Positions 1 through 5,712 of a stretch of DNA of 7,094 nucleotides are shown here, piece after piece. This stretch comes from Chloroflexota bacterium (GTDB lineage: Bacteria > Chloroflexota > Dehalococcoidia > SM23-28-2 > RBG-16-64-32), in NCBI GenBank assembly GCA_022565075.1, contig JADFKG010000106.1, forward strand, positions 1 to 7,094, written 5' to 3'. Below the pieces are notes generated by a model. That model searched no databases. It saw only the letters and a program-made list of their open reading frames with translations, and was not told the DNA's origin. Numbering within the stretch: position 1 is the first letter of the stretch; each line of letters opens with the position of its first letter. A program made the translations under genes and the position numbers.

Positions 1-1449
1 CTCGGCCGTGATCGGCCCGATGCAGGCGATGAGCGGCCGCGATTCGCCTTTGAGCGCTGCCGCGTCGGGGCCGAGGATGGCTAGCAGGTTGCGCACGGTG
101 GATGACGAAGTGAACGTCACGATGTCGATGCGGCCCTCACGGATGCTGGCGAGCGTCTTCGGGTCGGGCTCGGACGGCACGGCGGCGCGGTAGACCGCAA
201 TCTCGTCAACGGTCGCACCCATCGCCTCCAGGCCGGAAACAAGCTCGGCGCGGGCGGACTCGGCCCGCGGCAGAAGCACCGCGTCGCCCTCGCTCACGTG
301 GGCGCGCATCGCTTCGACGACCGCCTCGGCGACGTACTCGTCCGGGACGACGTCCGCGGTGATTCCGTGCGACCGCAGAGCGTCAGCAGTTGCCGGCCCG
401 ATCGCGAAGACTCGCGTGCCACCAAACGAGCGGGCGTCGAGGCTGCGCTCGGCGAGGTGCTCGAACGTCAGCTCCACAGCGTTGGCGCTGGTGAACCCGC
501 ACCAGGCGTAACCGCCGTCGCGGAGACGATCGATGGCCGCGGACAACGGCGTCGTGTCGGCGACCGGCTCGATCTCGATCGCCGGCAGCTCGACCGGGAT
601 CGCGCCCTGCGCGGCGAGCAGCCGCGCCAGGTTGCTCGCCTGCCGCCTCGTGCGCGTGATGAGGACTCGCTTGCCGAACAGTGGTCGCGACTCGAACCAG
701 GACAGGGTCTCGCGAAGGCGCACGACCTCGCCGACTATAGTGATCGCCGGCGGCGTCAGGCCTGCCTCGGCGACGCGCTCGGCGATATCGGCCAGCGTGC
801 CGGTGACGGTGCTCTGCTCGGGCGTCGTGCCCCAGCGGATGACGGCGACGGGCGTCGTCTCCGGACGGCCGTTAGCGACGAGGTTGGCGACGATCTCCGG
901 CAGCTTCTTCACGCCCATCAGGAAGACGAGCGTGTCGACGGCGGTGGCGAGATGCGGCCAGTCGATAGCGGACTCGGGTTTGCCGGGTTCCTCGTGACCG
1001 GTGATGACGGCGAAGCTGGCGGCGACGCCGCGGTGCGTGACGGGGATTCCGGCGTAGGCCGGCACCGCAACGGCAGAAGTGACGCCGGGTACGATCTCGA
1101 ACGGGATGCCGGCGGCGCGCAACGCCTCGGCCTCCTCGCCGCCGCGGCCAAAGACGAACGGATCGCCGCCCTTCAGCCGGACGACGCGCCTGCCCTCGCG
1201 CGCCTTATCGGCGAGAATCTGGTTGATCGCGTCCTGATCGTGCGAGACATCGGCGCCACTGACCTGGCCGGGAACCTTGCCCACGTATATCAGCTCGGCG
1301 TCCGCTCTCGCATAGTCGAGGAGGCGCTCGCTGATCAGGCGGTCGTAGACGATCACGTCCGCCTCGCGGATGCGGTCGAGGCCGGCGACCGTGATCAGCC
1401 CGGGATCTCCCGGCCCGGCGCCGACGAGATACACGACGCCCTTTCTCAC
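1..1449 (-). CDS. cobA-hemD: Bimodular uroporphyrinogen-III C-methyltransferase / uroporphyrinogen-III synthase (CobA-HemD fusion), 3' end outside window
   Basis: The frame is open for 483 codons from a GTG at 1449 to the window edge. The N-terminal domain (about residues 1-245) is a CobA/SUMT methyltransferase, which uses SAM to convert uroporphyrinogen III to precorrin-2. It shows the glycine-rich GAGPGDPGLIT (10-20), RLKGGDPFVFGRGGEE (91-106), PGVTSA (121-126), PVTHRG (136-141) and ITIVGEVV (236-243). A short linker leads to a HemD domain (about 258 onward), which closes hydroxymethylbilane to uroporphyrinogen III. It shows RVLITRTRRQ (261-270), FTSANAVE (319-326), AIGPATADAL (349-358), VLLPRAES (391-398), DIVTFTSSST (442-451) and IGPITAE (477-483). 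By comparison with HemD roughly 25-40 C-terminal residues are missing, only because the window ends. The GTG overlaps the hemC stop as GTGA and has GGAGG 7 nt upstream, which supports this start. Such CobA-HemD fusions are known in Firmicutes, Actinobacteria and Chloroflexi. The loop after VGK (57-70) is a little longer than usual and lacks the common histidine. Confidence 0.95.
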   Translation of the reverse strand, partial: MRKGVVYLVGAGPGDPGLITVAGLDRIREADVIVYDRLISERLLDYARADAELIYVGKVPGQVSGADVSHDQDAINQILADKAREGRRVVRLKGGDPFVFGRGGEEAEALRAAGIPFEIVPGVTSAVAVPAYAGIPVTHRGVAASFAVITGHEEPGKPESAIDWPHLATAVDTLVFLMGVKKLPEIVANLVANGRPETTPVAVIRWGTTPEQSTVTGTLADIAERVAEAGLTPPAITIVGEVVRLRETLSWFESRPLFGKRVLITRTRRQASNLARLLAAQGAIPVELPAIEIEPVADTTPLSAAIDRLRDGGYAWCGFTSANAVELTFEHLAERSLDARSFGGTRVFAIGPATADALRSHGITADVVPDEYVAEAVVEAMRAHVSEGDAVLLPRAESARAELVSGLEAMGATVDEIAVYRAAVPSEPDPKTLASIREGRIDIVTFTSSSTVRNLLAILGPDAAALKGESRPLIACIGPITAE

Positions 1450-2378
1450 GCGGTCGCCTCCAGCAGCGCCTCGGCGCCCTGTGCGATCAGGTACTCGGCG
1501 AGGCGGACGCCCAGTGCATCGGCTTCACCGGCGGGGCTCTCCATCTCACCGCGCAGAAGACGTCCCTTGCCGCCGACCAGACCGCGCAGGCGAAGCGGCG
1601 CGCGCTCAGGCGACGGTCCGTAGCCGACGGTGGCGTAGGCAGCGATCGCGGCGTGACAGCCACCGCCCAGGCGACGCTCAAAACCGCGCTCGGCGGTCAC
1701 GGCGACACGCGTCTCACGGTCGTCTACGGCGCGCACGAGATCGAGGGCCTCGCGGTCGTCCGATCGCACCTGCAGAGCGAGCGCGCCCTGACCGACGGCC
1801 GGGAGCATCTCTTCCGGCTCGAAGATCTGCGAGGCGCGTTCCAGCCAGCCGAGGCGGGCGAGGCCAGCCGCCGCCAGCACGACGGCGTCGTATTCGCCCT
1901 CCTCGGCCTTGCGGATTCGGGTGTCAACGTTGCCCCGAATGTCGCGCACTTCGATGTCAGTGCGAAGAGCCCTGAGCTGTGCGGCGCGGCGCGGACTGCC
2001 GGTGCCAATCGCGGCGCCGGACGGCAGCGCGGCGAGCGGCAAGCCATCGCGCGAGACGAGGACGTCCCGTGGATCATCGCGAGGAAGGACAGCGGCGACC
2101 ATCAGGCCATCGGTCTCAGCGCTGGGCAGATCCTTGAGGCTGTGAACGGCGAGGTCGATCTCGCCGTCGAGCAGCGCGCGTTCGATCTCGATTACGAAGA
2201 CGCCCCGGCCGCCGATCTCGGTGAGCGACTGCTGAGAGCGGTCGCCGGCCGTAGAGATCGTGCGCGTGTCGAACGCCGAGCCAGCGTCAGAGACGGAAAG
2301 AGCTTCGATCGCGATCTCTGTCTGACGGGTAGCGAGGAGAGAGCCGCGGGTGCCTATCGTGAAGGTGCGGGCGGACAC
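1446..2378 (-). CDS. hemC: Hydroxymethylbilane synthase (porphobilinogen deaminase)
   Basis: This 310-residue cytosolic enzyme joins four porphobilinogen units into the linear hydroxymethylbilane, the substrate of the HemD domain encoded next. Length matches the family. Seen in the sequence are TRGSLLATRQT (10-20), the HSLKDLP segment (79-85) with the catalytic aspartate D83, GTGSPRRAAQL (126-136), IRGNVDTR (147-154), and AVGQGALALQVR (194-205). GGGCHAAIAAYA (238-249) includes C241, the expected attachment site of the dipyrromethane cofactor. All key residues are present, so it should be active. The start is a GTG at 2378 with AGGAGG 11 nt upstream overlapping the hemA stop. The stop overlaps the GTG of cobA-hemD by 4 nt. 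It is the fourth gene of the minus-strand operon. Confidence 0.97.
   Translation of the reverse strand: MSARTFTIGTRGSLLATRQTEIAIEALSVSDAGSAFDTRTISTAGDRSQQSLTEIGGRGVFVIEIERALLDGEIDLAVHSLKDLPSAETDGLMVAAVLPRDDPRDVLVSRDGLPLAALPSGAAIGTGSPRRAAQLRALRTDIEVRDIRGNVDTRIRKAEEGEYDAVVLAAAGLARLGWLERASQIFEPEEMLPAVGQGALALQVRSDDREALDLVRAVDDRETRVAVTAERGFERRLGGGCHAAIAAYATVGYGPSPERAPLRLRGLVGGKGRLLRGEMESPAGEADALGVRLAEYLIAQGAEALLEATA
1457..1461 (-). promoter_or_regulatory. Ribosome binding site of cobA-hemD
   Basis: On the minus strand GGAGG lies 7 nt before the GTG at 1449, inside the last codons of hemC. A good Shine-Dalgarno sequence with ideal spacing fixes the GTG as start and indicates translational coupling to hemC. 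Confidence 0.75.
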
Positions 2379-2389
2379 AATTGAGGCCG

Positions 2390-2395
2390 CCTCCT
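2390..2395 (-). promoter_or_regulatory. Ribosome binding site of hemC
   Basis: Minus-strand AGGAGG, 11 nt before the GTG at 2378, overlaps the TAG stop of hemA (2396-2394). It decides the GTG start of hemC in the 15-nt hemA-hemC gap. Confidence 0.75.
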
Positions 2396-3683
2396 AGTGG
2401 CCGCCCGCCGGGCTGCGCGGCCGCGAGCCCGAGGGGTGGATGTCGAAGAGGTCCTCCAACGCTTCCATGTACAACCCCTTGTCGGAGCCGTTCTTGAGGC
2501 GGGCGATCGGCCGGTCGAGCATCTTCTTGACGATCGCTGCTGTCATCGCCTCGATCCGCTTTCGGTCAGTGTCATCGAGGTCCATCTTGCCGAGGGTGCG
2601 TTTGATCTCGCGCAGGCGGATCGCCTCTGCGCGCTCCCGGAGGGCGGAGATTACAGGCACGACGTCGAGCGAACGCCACCACTCCTCGAAGGCGGCAACT
2701 TCCTCGCTGATGATCGCCTCGACGTTCTCGACCTCGGCGCGGCGGCCGCTCCGGCCCTCGTTCGTGACCGCCTCGATGTCGTCGATGTCGCAGAGGTGGA
2801 CGCCGGAGATGTCGCGGACAGACGGGTCGACGTCGCGCGGTACGGCGATGTCGATGAAGAGGAGGCCGCGGTCGGCGCGGCTCTCCATCACCGGCTTCAC
2901 GTCGTCGGGCCCGATGACGAAACCTTCCGCACTCGTACCACTGATCACGATGTCGGAGACCAGCAGAGCGTCGCGCAGATGATCGAAATCGACGGCCTCG
3001 GTTTCGGGGCCGAGCTGGTCGGCGAGGGCCACTGCGCGTTCCTGCGTGCGGTTGGCGACGAGGATGTGCGACTGGGTCTGCTGCGCCAGCGCGCGGGCCG
3101 CTAGCTTGCCCATGCTGCCGGCGCTGATGACGAGCACGGTCTTGCCGGCCAAGTCGCCGAGGGACTTCCTGGCGAGCGACACGGCCGCCGAGCCAACGGA
3201 GACGGCGTGACGGCCAATGTTCGTCTCGGAGCGGGCCCGCTTGCCGGCGTGAATCGCGGAGTGGAAAAGGTACGAGAGCGTGCCGTTGAGGGTAGCAGCG
3301 TCGGTGGCGATCGACATCGCCTCTCGCACCTGGCCAAGGATCTGGGACTCCCCCAGCACCATCGAGTCGACGCCGCTGGCCACGCGCAAGAGGTGGTTGG
3401 CAGCGGCTGCGTGCTGGAGCACGTAGAAGTGCTTGTCGCTTACTGCAGCACTCTTCGCGTCGTTTAACAGACGGATCAGGTCACCGCCCTCGCCTTCCGG
3501 CACCGTGGCGTAGAGTTCGGTGCGGTTGCAGGTGGAGAGCAGGACTGCGCCACCCAGGTCGGCGGCGATCTGCGGCAGCTGCTCACGCAGTTCATCGCCC
3601 GTGAAGGCTAGCGTCTCACGCTCCTCGATGGGCGAGGTAACGTGGTTTAAGCCAACGCAGGTGAACAGCAGGTTCTTGCTCAT
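2394..3683 (-). CDS. hemA: Glutamyl-tRNA reductase
   Basis: This 429-residue enzyme reduces glutamyl-tRNA(Glu) with NADPH to glutamate-1-semialdehyde, the first committed step of the C5 route to tetrapyrroles. The N-terminal catalytic domain has GLNHVTSPIEERE (11-23) and LLSTCNRTELY (48-58), with C52 the expected thioester nucleophile. The segment GVDSMVLGESQILGQVREA (104-122) is the other family signature. The NADPH-binding Rossmann domain follows, with LVISAGSMGKLAA (184-196), VANRT (209-213) and FIDIAVPRDVDP (276-287). The C-terminal helical dimerisation domain starts around residue 315 and includes the EEWWRSLDVVPVI stretch (333-345). In the nucleotide-binding loop the usual first glycine is serine (S187). 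The ATG overlaps the preceding stop as ATGA, and I see no clear Shine-Dalgarno sequence, so translation is probably coupled. The presence of HemA shows that the organism uses the tRNA-dependent ALA pathway. Confidence 0.97.
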   Translation of the reverse strand: MSKNLLFTCVGLNHVTSPIEERETLAFTGDELREQLPQIAADLGGAVLLSTCNRTELYATVPEGEGGDLIRLLNDAKSAAVSDKHFYVLQHAAAANHLLRVASGVDSMVLGESQILGQVREAMSIATDAATLNGTLSYLFHSAIHAGKRARSETNIGRHAVSVGSAAVSLARKSLGDLAGKTVLVISAGSMGKLAARALAQQTQSHILVANRTQERAVALADQLGPETEAVDFDHLRDALLVSDIVISGTSAEGFVIGPDDVKPVMESRADRGLLFIDIAVPRDVDPSVRDISGVHLCDIDDIEAVTNEGRSGRRAEVENVEAIISEEVAAFEEWWRSLDVVPVISALRERAEAIRLREIKRTLGKMDLDDTDRKRIEAMTAAIVKKMLDRPIARLKNGSDKGLYMEALEDLFDIHPSGSRPRSPAGGH

Positions 3684-4360
3684 GACAGTTCAGGGACGGC
3701 CTGGCCCGAAGGCGAGAAGAGGAGATCGAGAAAGCGCGCCTTCGCCTCGTCACGCTTACCCTCCCGGATGAGCTTCTTGACGATGCCGTCGAGCGCGGCG
3801 TTCCAGACGTCGAGGTTGTCGCGCTTGCAACGCGGGCAACCCTCGACCTCGAGGCCGCGCTGGCGAGTCTCGCTGCGAATCTCGGCCGCCAGGTCGAGGA
3901 GCGCGGCGTCGTCGTCGGTCAGGAACGTCTCCAGGTCTTCGCGCACCTTGCGGGCCATCGCCGGGCTCTTGCCGGCGGTCGAGATGGCAAGCGTTAGGTC
4001 GCCCTTGCGAATGACGCCTGGCATGACAAAGTCGCAGTTGGGCACGTCGTCGACGGCGTTGACCCAGATATGGCGCTCGCGGCCCTCTGCCCAGACCTTC
4101 TCGTTCTCGGCGCGACTGTCGGTAGCGACGAACACAAGCTCGTAACCCGCGATGTCGCCGGGCTCGTACTCACGCTCGATGTGTGTGAGCCGGCCGGCGT
4201 CGCGCAGCTCCGTCAGAGTCTCGTTCAGCTCCGGGCTGACGATCGTGACCTTCGCGCCGGCGTCCAGTAGGCCACCGATCTTCTGCTCGGCAATGGTGCC
4301 GCCGCCGATCACGACGACTGGCTTATCGGCGATGTCCAGAAAGACAGGGTAGTAGCGCAT
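3680..4360 (-). CDS. sirC: Precorrin-2 dehydrogenase (possible sirohydrochlorin ferrochelatase), SirC/Met8/CysG-N family
   Basis: This 226-residue protein matches the N-terminal module of CysG and stand-alone SirC/Met8 proteins. These oxidise precorrin-2 to sirohydrochlorin with NAD and, in some members, insert iron to give siroheme. The Rossmann motif VVVIGGGTIAEQKIGGLL is at 15-32. VNAVDD (100-105) carries the two aspartates expected at the catalytic site, D104 and D105. GVIRKGDLTLAISTAGKSPAMARKVREDLE (115-144) is the typical substrate-pocket region. Residues 173-184 contain a Cys-Pro-Arg-Cys pair (C175, C178) before the C-terminal helices, which I do not know as a general family feature. 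Dehydrogenase activity is likely; chelatase activity cannot be judged from sequence. The ATG lies 3 nt after the regulator stop and there is no clear Shine-Dalgarno sequence. The product of the CobA domain encoded in the same operon is its substrate. Confidence 0.92.
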   Translation of the reverse strand: MRYYPVFLDIADKPVVVIGGGTIAEQKIGGLLDAGAKVTIVSPELNETLTELRDAGRLTHIEREYEPGDIAGYELVFVATDSRAENEKVWAEGRERHIWVNAVDDVPNCDFVMPGVIRKGDLTLAISTAGKSPAMARKVREDLETFLTDDDAALLDLAAEIRSETRQRGLEVEGCPRCKRDNLDVWNAALDGIVKKLIREGKRDEAKARFLDLLFSPSGQAVPELS

Positions 4361-4363
4361 TGA

Positions 4364-5041
4364 TCAGGCGAGGCGGCCCTTGACGGCGGGCCCCGCCATC
4401 TCAGCTTCCTCGTAGGACTCGGCGATGGAGAGGAGGACCTGGTCGCCCAGGTTCGCCAGCAGCTCCCAGAGCTCAATCGCCTTGTCGCCGGTGAGGTCGC
4501 TCTTCTGCGCCTCTTCCATCGCCGTTTCGTCCAGCGTCCTGCGGAAGAAGGTGAACGCCTCGATGGCGTCGCGCAGGCTGAGACCGTCGCGCACAAGGAG
4601 CGTGCCGTACTCGCGGGCGATGCCACGCGCTTCTTCCATCAAGTGCGGGCGGTTGGCGCCGCTGGAGAGGTACGCCGACACGAGCGTGACGAGGCGCCGG
4701 CCCAGAGGCCGCAGGTGAGCGCGCTCTTCTTCCGTGAGCTCGTCGTACCAGTGCGCGCCCTCGCCGCTTCCGCGCTGCAAGCGGCGACGGATGCGCGTGA
4801 GCGCAACGTTGCCGATGGAGCTGTAGGGATCACGGGAGGCGGGCACCTGCCCGGACATCAGGACACGCAGGTCATCCTCAGAGAAGCGGCGGTGGCCACC
4901 GGGGGTGCGAAAAGCGCGCACGTGGCCGGCGTCAGCCCAGCGGCGAAGCGTCGATTCGTTGACGCCGAGCAGTTTGCAGGCTTGACCGAGGGTTATCCAG
5001 CGTGGGGACGGTTCATCTTCGCCACGAAAACGAACATTCAT
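4364..5041 (-). CDS. MerR-type HTH transcriptional regulator with RsbRD-N-like all-alpha C-terminal domain
   Basis: This 225-residue protein begins with a MerR/excisionase-type winged helix: ITLGQACKLLGVNESTLRRW (16-35) gives the helix-turn-helix, and AFRTPGGHRRFSEDDL (43-58) the wing with the typical GGHRRF. A basic linker (83-90) follows. The domain at about 98-212 is predicted all-helical, with WYDELTEEERAHL (98-110), YLSSG (124-128), EEARGIAREYG (136-146), GLSLRDAIEAFTFFRR (153-168) and LGDQVLLSIAESYEE (198-212). This pattern resembles the N-terminal domain of RsbRD/PucR-like regulators. That is a judgement by eye, and the ligand or partner is unknown. I see no B12-binding motif of the CarH type and only one cysteine (C22). 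It is the first gene of the tetrapyrrole operon, so it probably controls its own promoter and the operon. The ATG is preceded by GTGAGG at 7 nt. Confidence 0.88.
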   Translation of the reverse strand: MNVRFRGEDEPSPRWITLGQACKLLGVNESTLRRWADAGHVRAFRTPGGHRRFSEDDLRVLMSGQVPASRDPYSSIGNVALTRIRRRLQRGSGEGAHWYDELTEEERAHLRPLGRRLVTLVSAYLSSGANRPHLMEEARGIAREYGTLLVRDGLSLRDAIEAFTFFRRTLDETAMEEAQKSDLTGDKAIELWELLANLGDQVLLSIAESYEEAEMAGPAVKGRLA

Positions 5042-5048
5042 AGGCGAA

Positions 5049-5054
5049 CCTCAC
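5049..5054 (-). promoter_or_regulatory. Ribosome binding site of the MerR-type regulator
   Basis: Minus-strand GTGAGG is 7 nt before the ATG at 5041. This supports the start and shows that the operon leader, about 50 nt long, is a conventional one. Confidence 0.65.
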
Positions 5055-5097
5055 TAAATTTTACGAATCGGTGGGGCGGAGCGCTGTTCTGACCAAG

Positions 5098-5126
5098 ATT
5101 TTAGACATCCCACTGCGGGGTGTCAA
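5098..5126 (-). promoter_or_regulatory. Sigma-70-type promoter of the tetrapyrrole operon
   Basis: On the minus strand TTGACA (5126-5121) is followed after exactly 17 bp by TAAAAT (5103-5098). The -35 is a perfect consensus and the -10 differs at one position (TAAAAT for TATAAT). Transcription should begin near 5091, giving a leader of roughly 50 nt before the regulator ATG at 5041. It is the only strong promoter I see for the five-gene operon, and the gene junctions downstream leave little room for others. Confidence 0.82.
5102..5126. promoter_or_regulatory. Candidate operator: imperfect inverted repeat inside the tetrapyrrole promoter
   Basis: The arms TAGACATCCC (5102-5111) and GGGGTGTCAA (5117-5126) are inverted copies matching at 8 of 10 positions, around a 5-bp centre (5112-5116). 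The repeat fills the spacer and overlaps both the -35 and the edge of the -10. A protein bound here would contact RNA polymerase directly. The divergent-region regulator gene is the natural candidate, which would make the operon autoregulated; this is inference. The 17-bp spacer is not the stretched 19-20 bp of classic MerR-activated promoters, so repression is more likely than MerR-style untwisting. Confidence 0.5.
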
Positions 5127-5157
5127 CGCAGGTTTACATAGTTCGCCCATACGAATC

Positions 5158-5171
5158 CGGCAATCTTGCCG
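5158..5171. repeat. Perfect 14-bp inverted repeat in the divergent intergenic region
   Basis: CGGCAA (5158-5163) and TTGCCG (5166-5171) are perfect inverted arms around TC. It lies 32 bp upstream of the tetrapyrrole -35 and about 38 bp upstream of the ribH -10. It could be an operator for either direction. With only 6-bp arms it could also arise by chance in about 180 bp. Confidence 0.35.
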
Positions 5172-5206
5172 AAAACACCTCTCACGGGCCGATCTCCTCT
5201 CCCCTG

Positions 5207-5215
5207 TGCTACGCT
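5207..5215 (+). promoter_or_regulatory. Extended -10 promoter of ribH
   Basis: TGCTACGCT matches the extended -10 form TGnTAnnnT, with hexamer TACGCT at 5210-5215. No convincing -35 is placed 16-18 bp upstream, as is common for extended -10 promoters. Transcription would start around 5222-5225, at or within three bases of the ribH GTG, implying a leaderless mRNA. Confidence 0.5.
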
Positions 5216-5224
5216 GACTCCACC

Positions 5225-5686
5225 GTGAGCAGGGACATCCCGGCGCCAGATCTGGACGGCTCGGCGCTCCGCATCGCCGTCATCGTGGCGCGCTTCAACG
5301 AACACATCACTTCGCGTCTGCTGGAGGGCGCGCTGAATGCGGCTGAGCGCTACGGAGTGAATGAGCACACCGTCAGTTGGGTGCCGGGCTCATTTGAGCT
5401 GCCTGTCGTCGCCCAAAAGCTCGCCAAATCTGGTCATTTCGACGCCGTCGTCTGCCTCGGCTGCGTCGTGCGCCATGAAACGGACCACTACCGCTACATC
5501 GCCGGCGAGGCGGCGTCCGGGATCCAGCGCGCCTCCCTGGATACGGGCGTGCCCTGCATCTTCGGCGTGCTCACCTGCGACACGGAAGAGCAGGCGCTCG
5601 AGCGCTCCGGCGGCGAGCAGGGGAACAAGGGTGCGGACGCCATGCAAACGGCCGTCGAGACGGCGAACCTCTTGCGTTCGCTGTAG
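5225..5686 (+). CDS. ribH: 6,7-dimethyl-8-ribityllumazine synthase
   Basis: The product condenses 5-amino-6-ribitylaminouracil with 3,4-dihydroxy-2-butanone 4-phosphate to lumazine, the penultimate step of riboflavin synthesis; family members form pentamers or 60-mer shells. Read from GTG 5225 it is 153 residues, the usual length. Seen are RIAVIVARFNEHIT (16-29), WVPGSFELP (52-60), CLGCVVRHETDHYRYIAGEAA (77-97) with H88 at the expected catalytic histidine, GVPCIFGVLTCDT (108-120), and the phosphate-site GNKGADA (133-139). H84 sits where glycine is usual. The frame extends upstream to a GTG at 5120, but those 35 residues look nothing like the family and overlap the divergent promoter, so the later start is preferred. 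No Shine-Dalgarno sequence precedes it. No other riboflavin gene is adjacent, so it is a stand-alone ribH. Confidence 0.95.
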   Translation: MSRDIPAPDLDGSALRIAVIVARFNEHITSRLLEGALNAAERYGVNEHTVSWVPGSFELPVVAQKLAKSGHFDAVVCLGCVVRHETDHYRYIAGEAASGIQRASLDTGVPCIFGVLTCDTEEQALERSGGEQGNKGADAMQTAVETANLLRSL

Positions 5687-5700
5687 AACGCCTCCCCCAC

Positions 5701-5706
5701 TACAAT
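5701..5706 (+). promoter_or_regulatory. Candidate -10 box of the ABC exporter genes
   Basis: TACAAT, one base from consensus, lies 6 nt before the GTG at 5713, so transcription would start on or next to the start codon. There is no good -35 at 16-18 bp. The genes may also be read through from ribH, whose stop is only 26 nt upstream. Confidence 0.4.
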
Positions 5707-5712
5707 CGTTCC

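Noticed and set aside
298..1623. 441-codon open frame on the plus strand antisense to cobA-hemD
   Set aside because: The translation is low-complexity and rich in Arg, Ala, Asp and Gly, with no domain. The minus strand of the same stretch encodes clear SUMT and HemD motifs, so this is a high-GC shadow.
1653..3104. Long plus-strand open frames antisense to hemC and hemA
   Set aside because: They mirror codon bias of the minus-strand genes and show no recognisable motifs or ribosome binding sites.
4364..4760. B12-binding (CarH/LitR-type) domain in the MerR-type regulator
   Set aside because: The C-terminal half lacks the DxHxxG-type cobalamin motif and is all-helical and too short for the helical-bundle plus Rossmann pair.
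5120..5224. N-terminal extension of ribH to the GTG at 5120
   Set aside because: The 35 added residues do not fit the lumazine synthase family, and the segment contains the hem promoter edge and the likely ribH -10. The GTG at 5225 gives the usual length.
5042..5224. FMN riboswitch upstream of ribH
   Set aside because: The conserved RFN-element sequence blocks are not seen, and the likely transcription start lies at the start codon, leaving no leader.
5687..5712. Terminator between ribH and the ABC ATPase gene
   Set aside because: The 26-nt gap has no stem with a following T-run.
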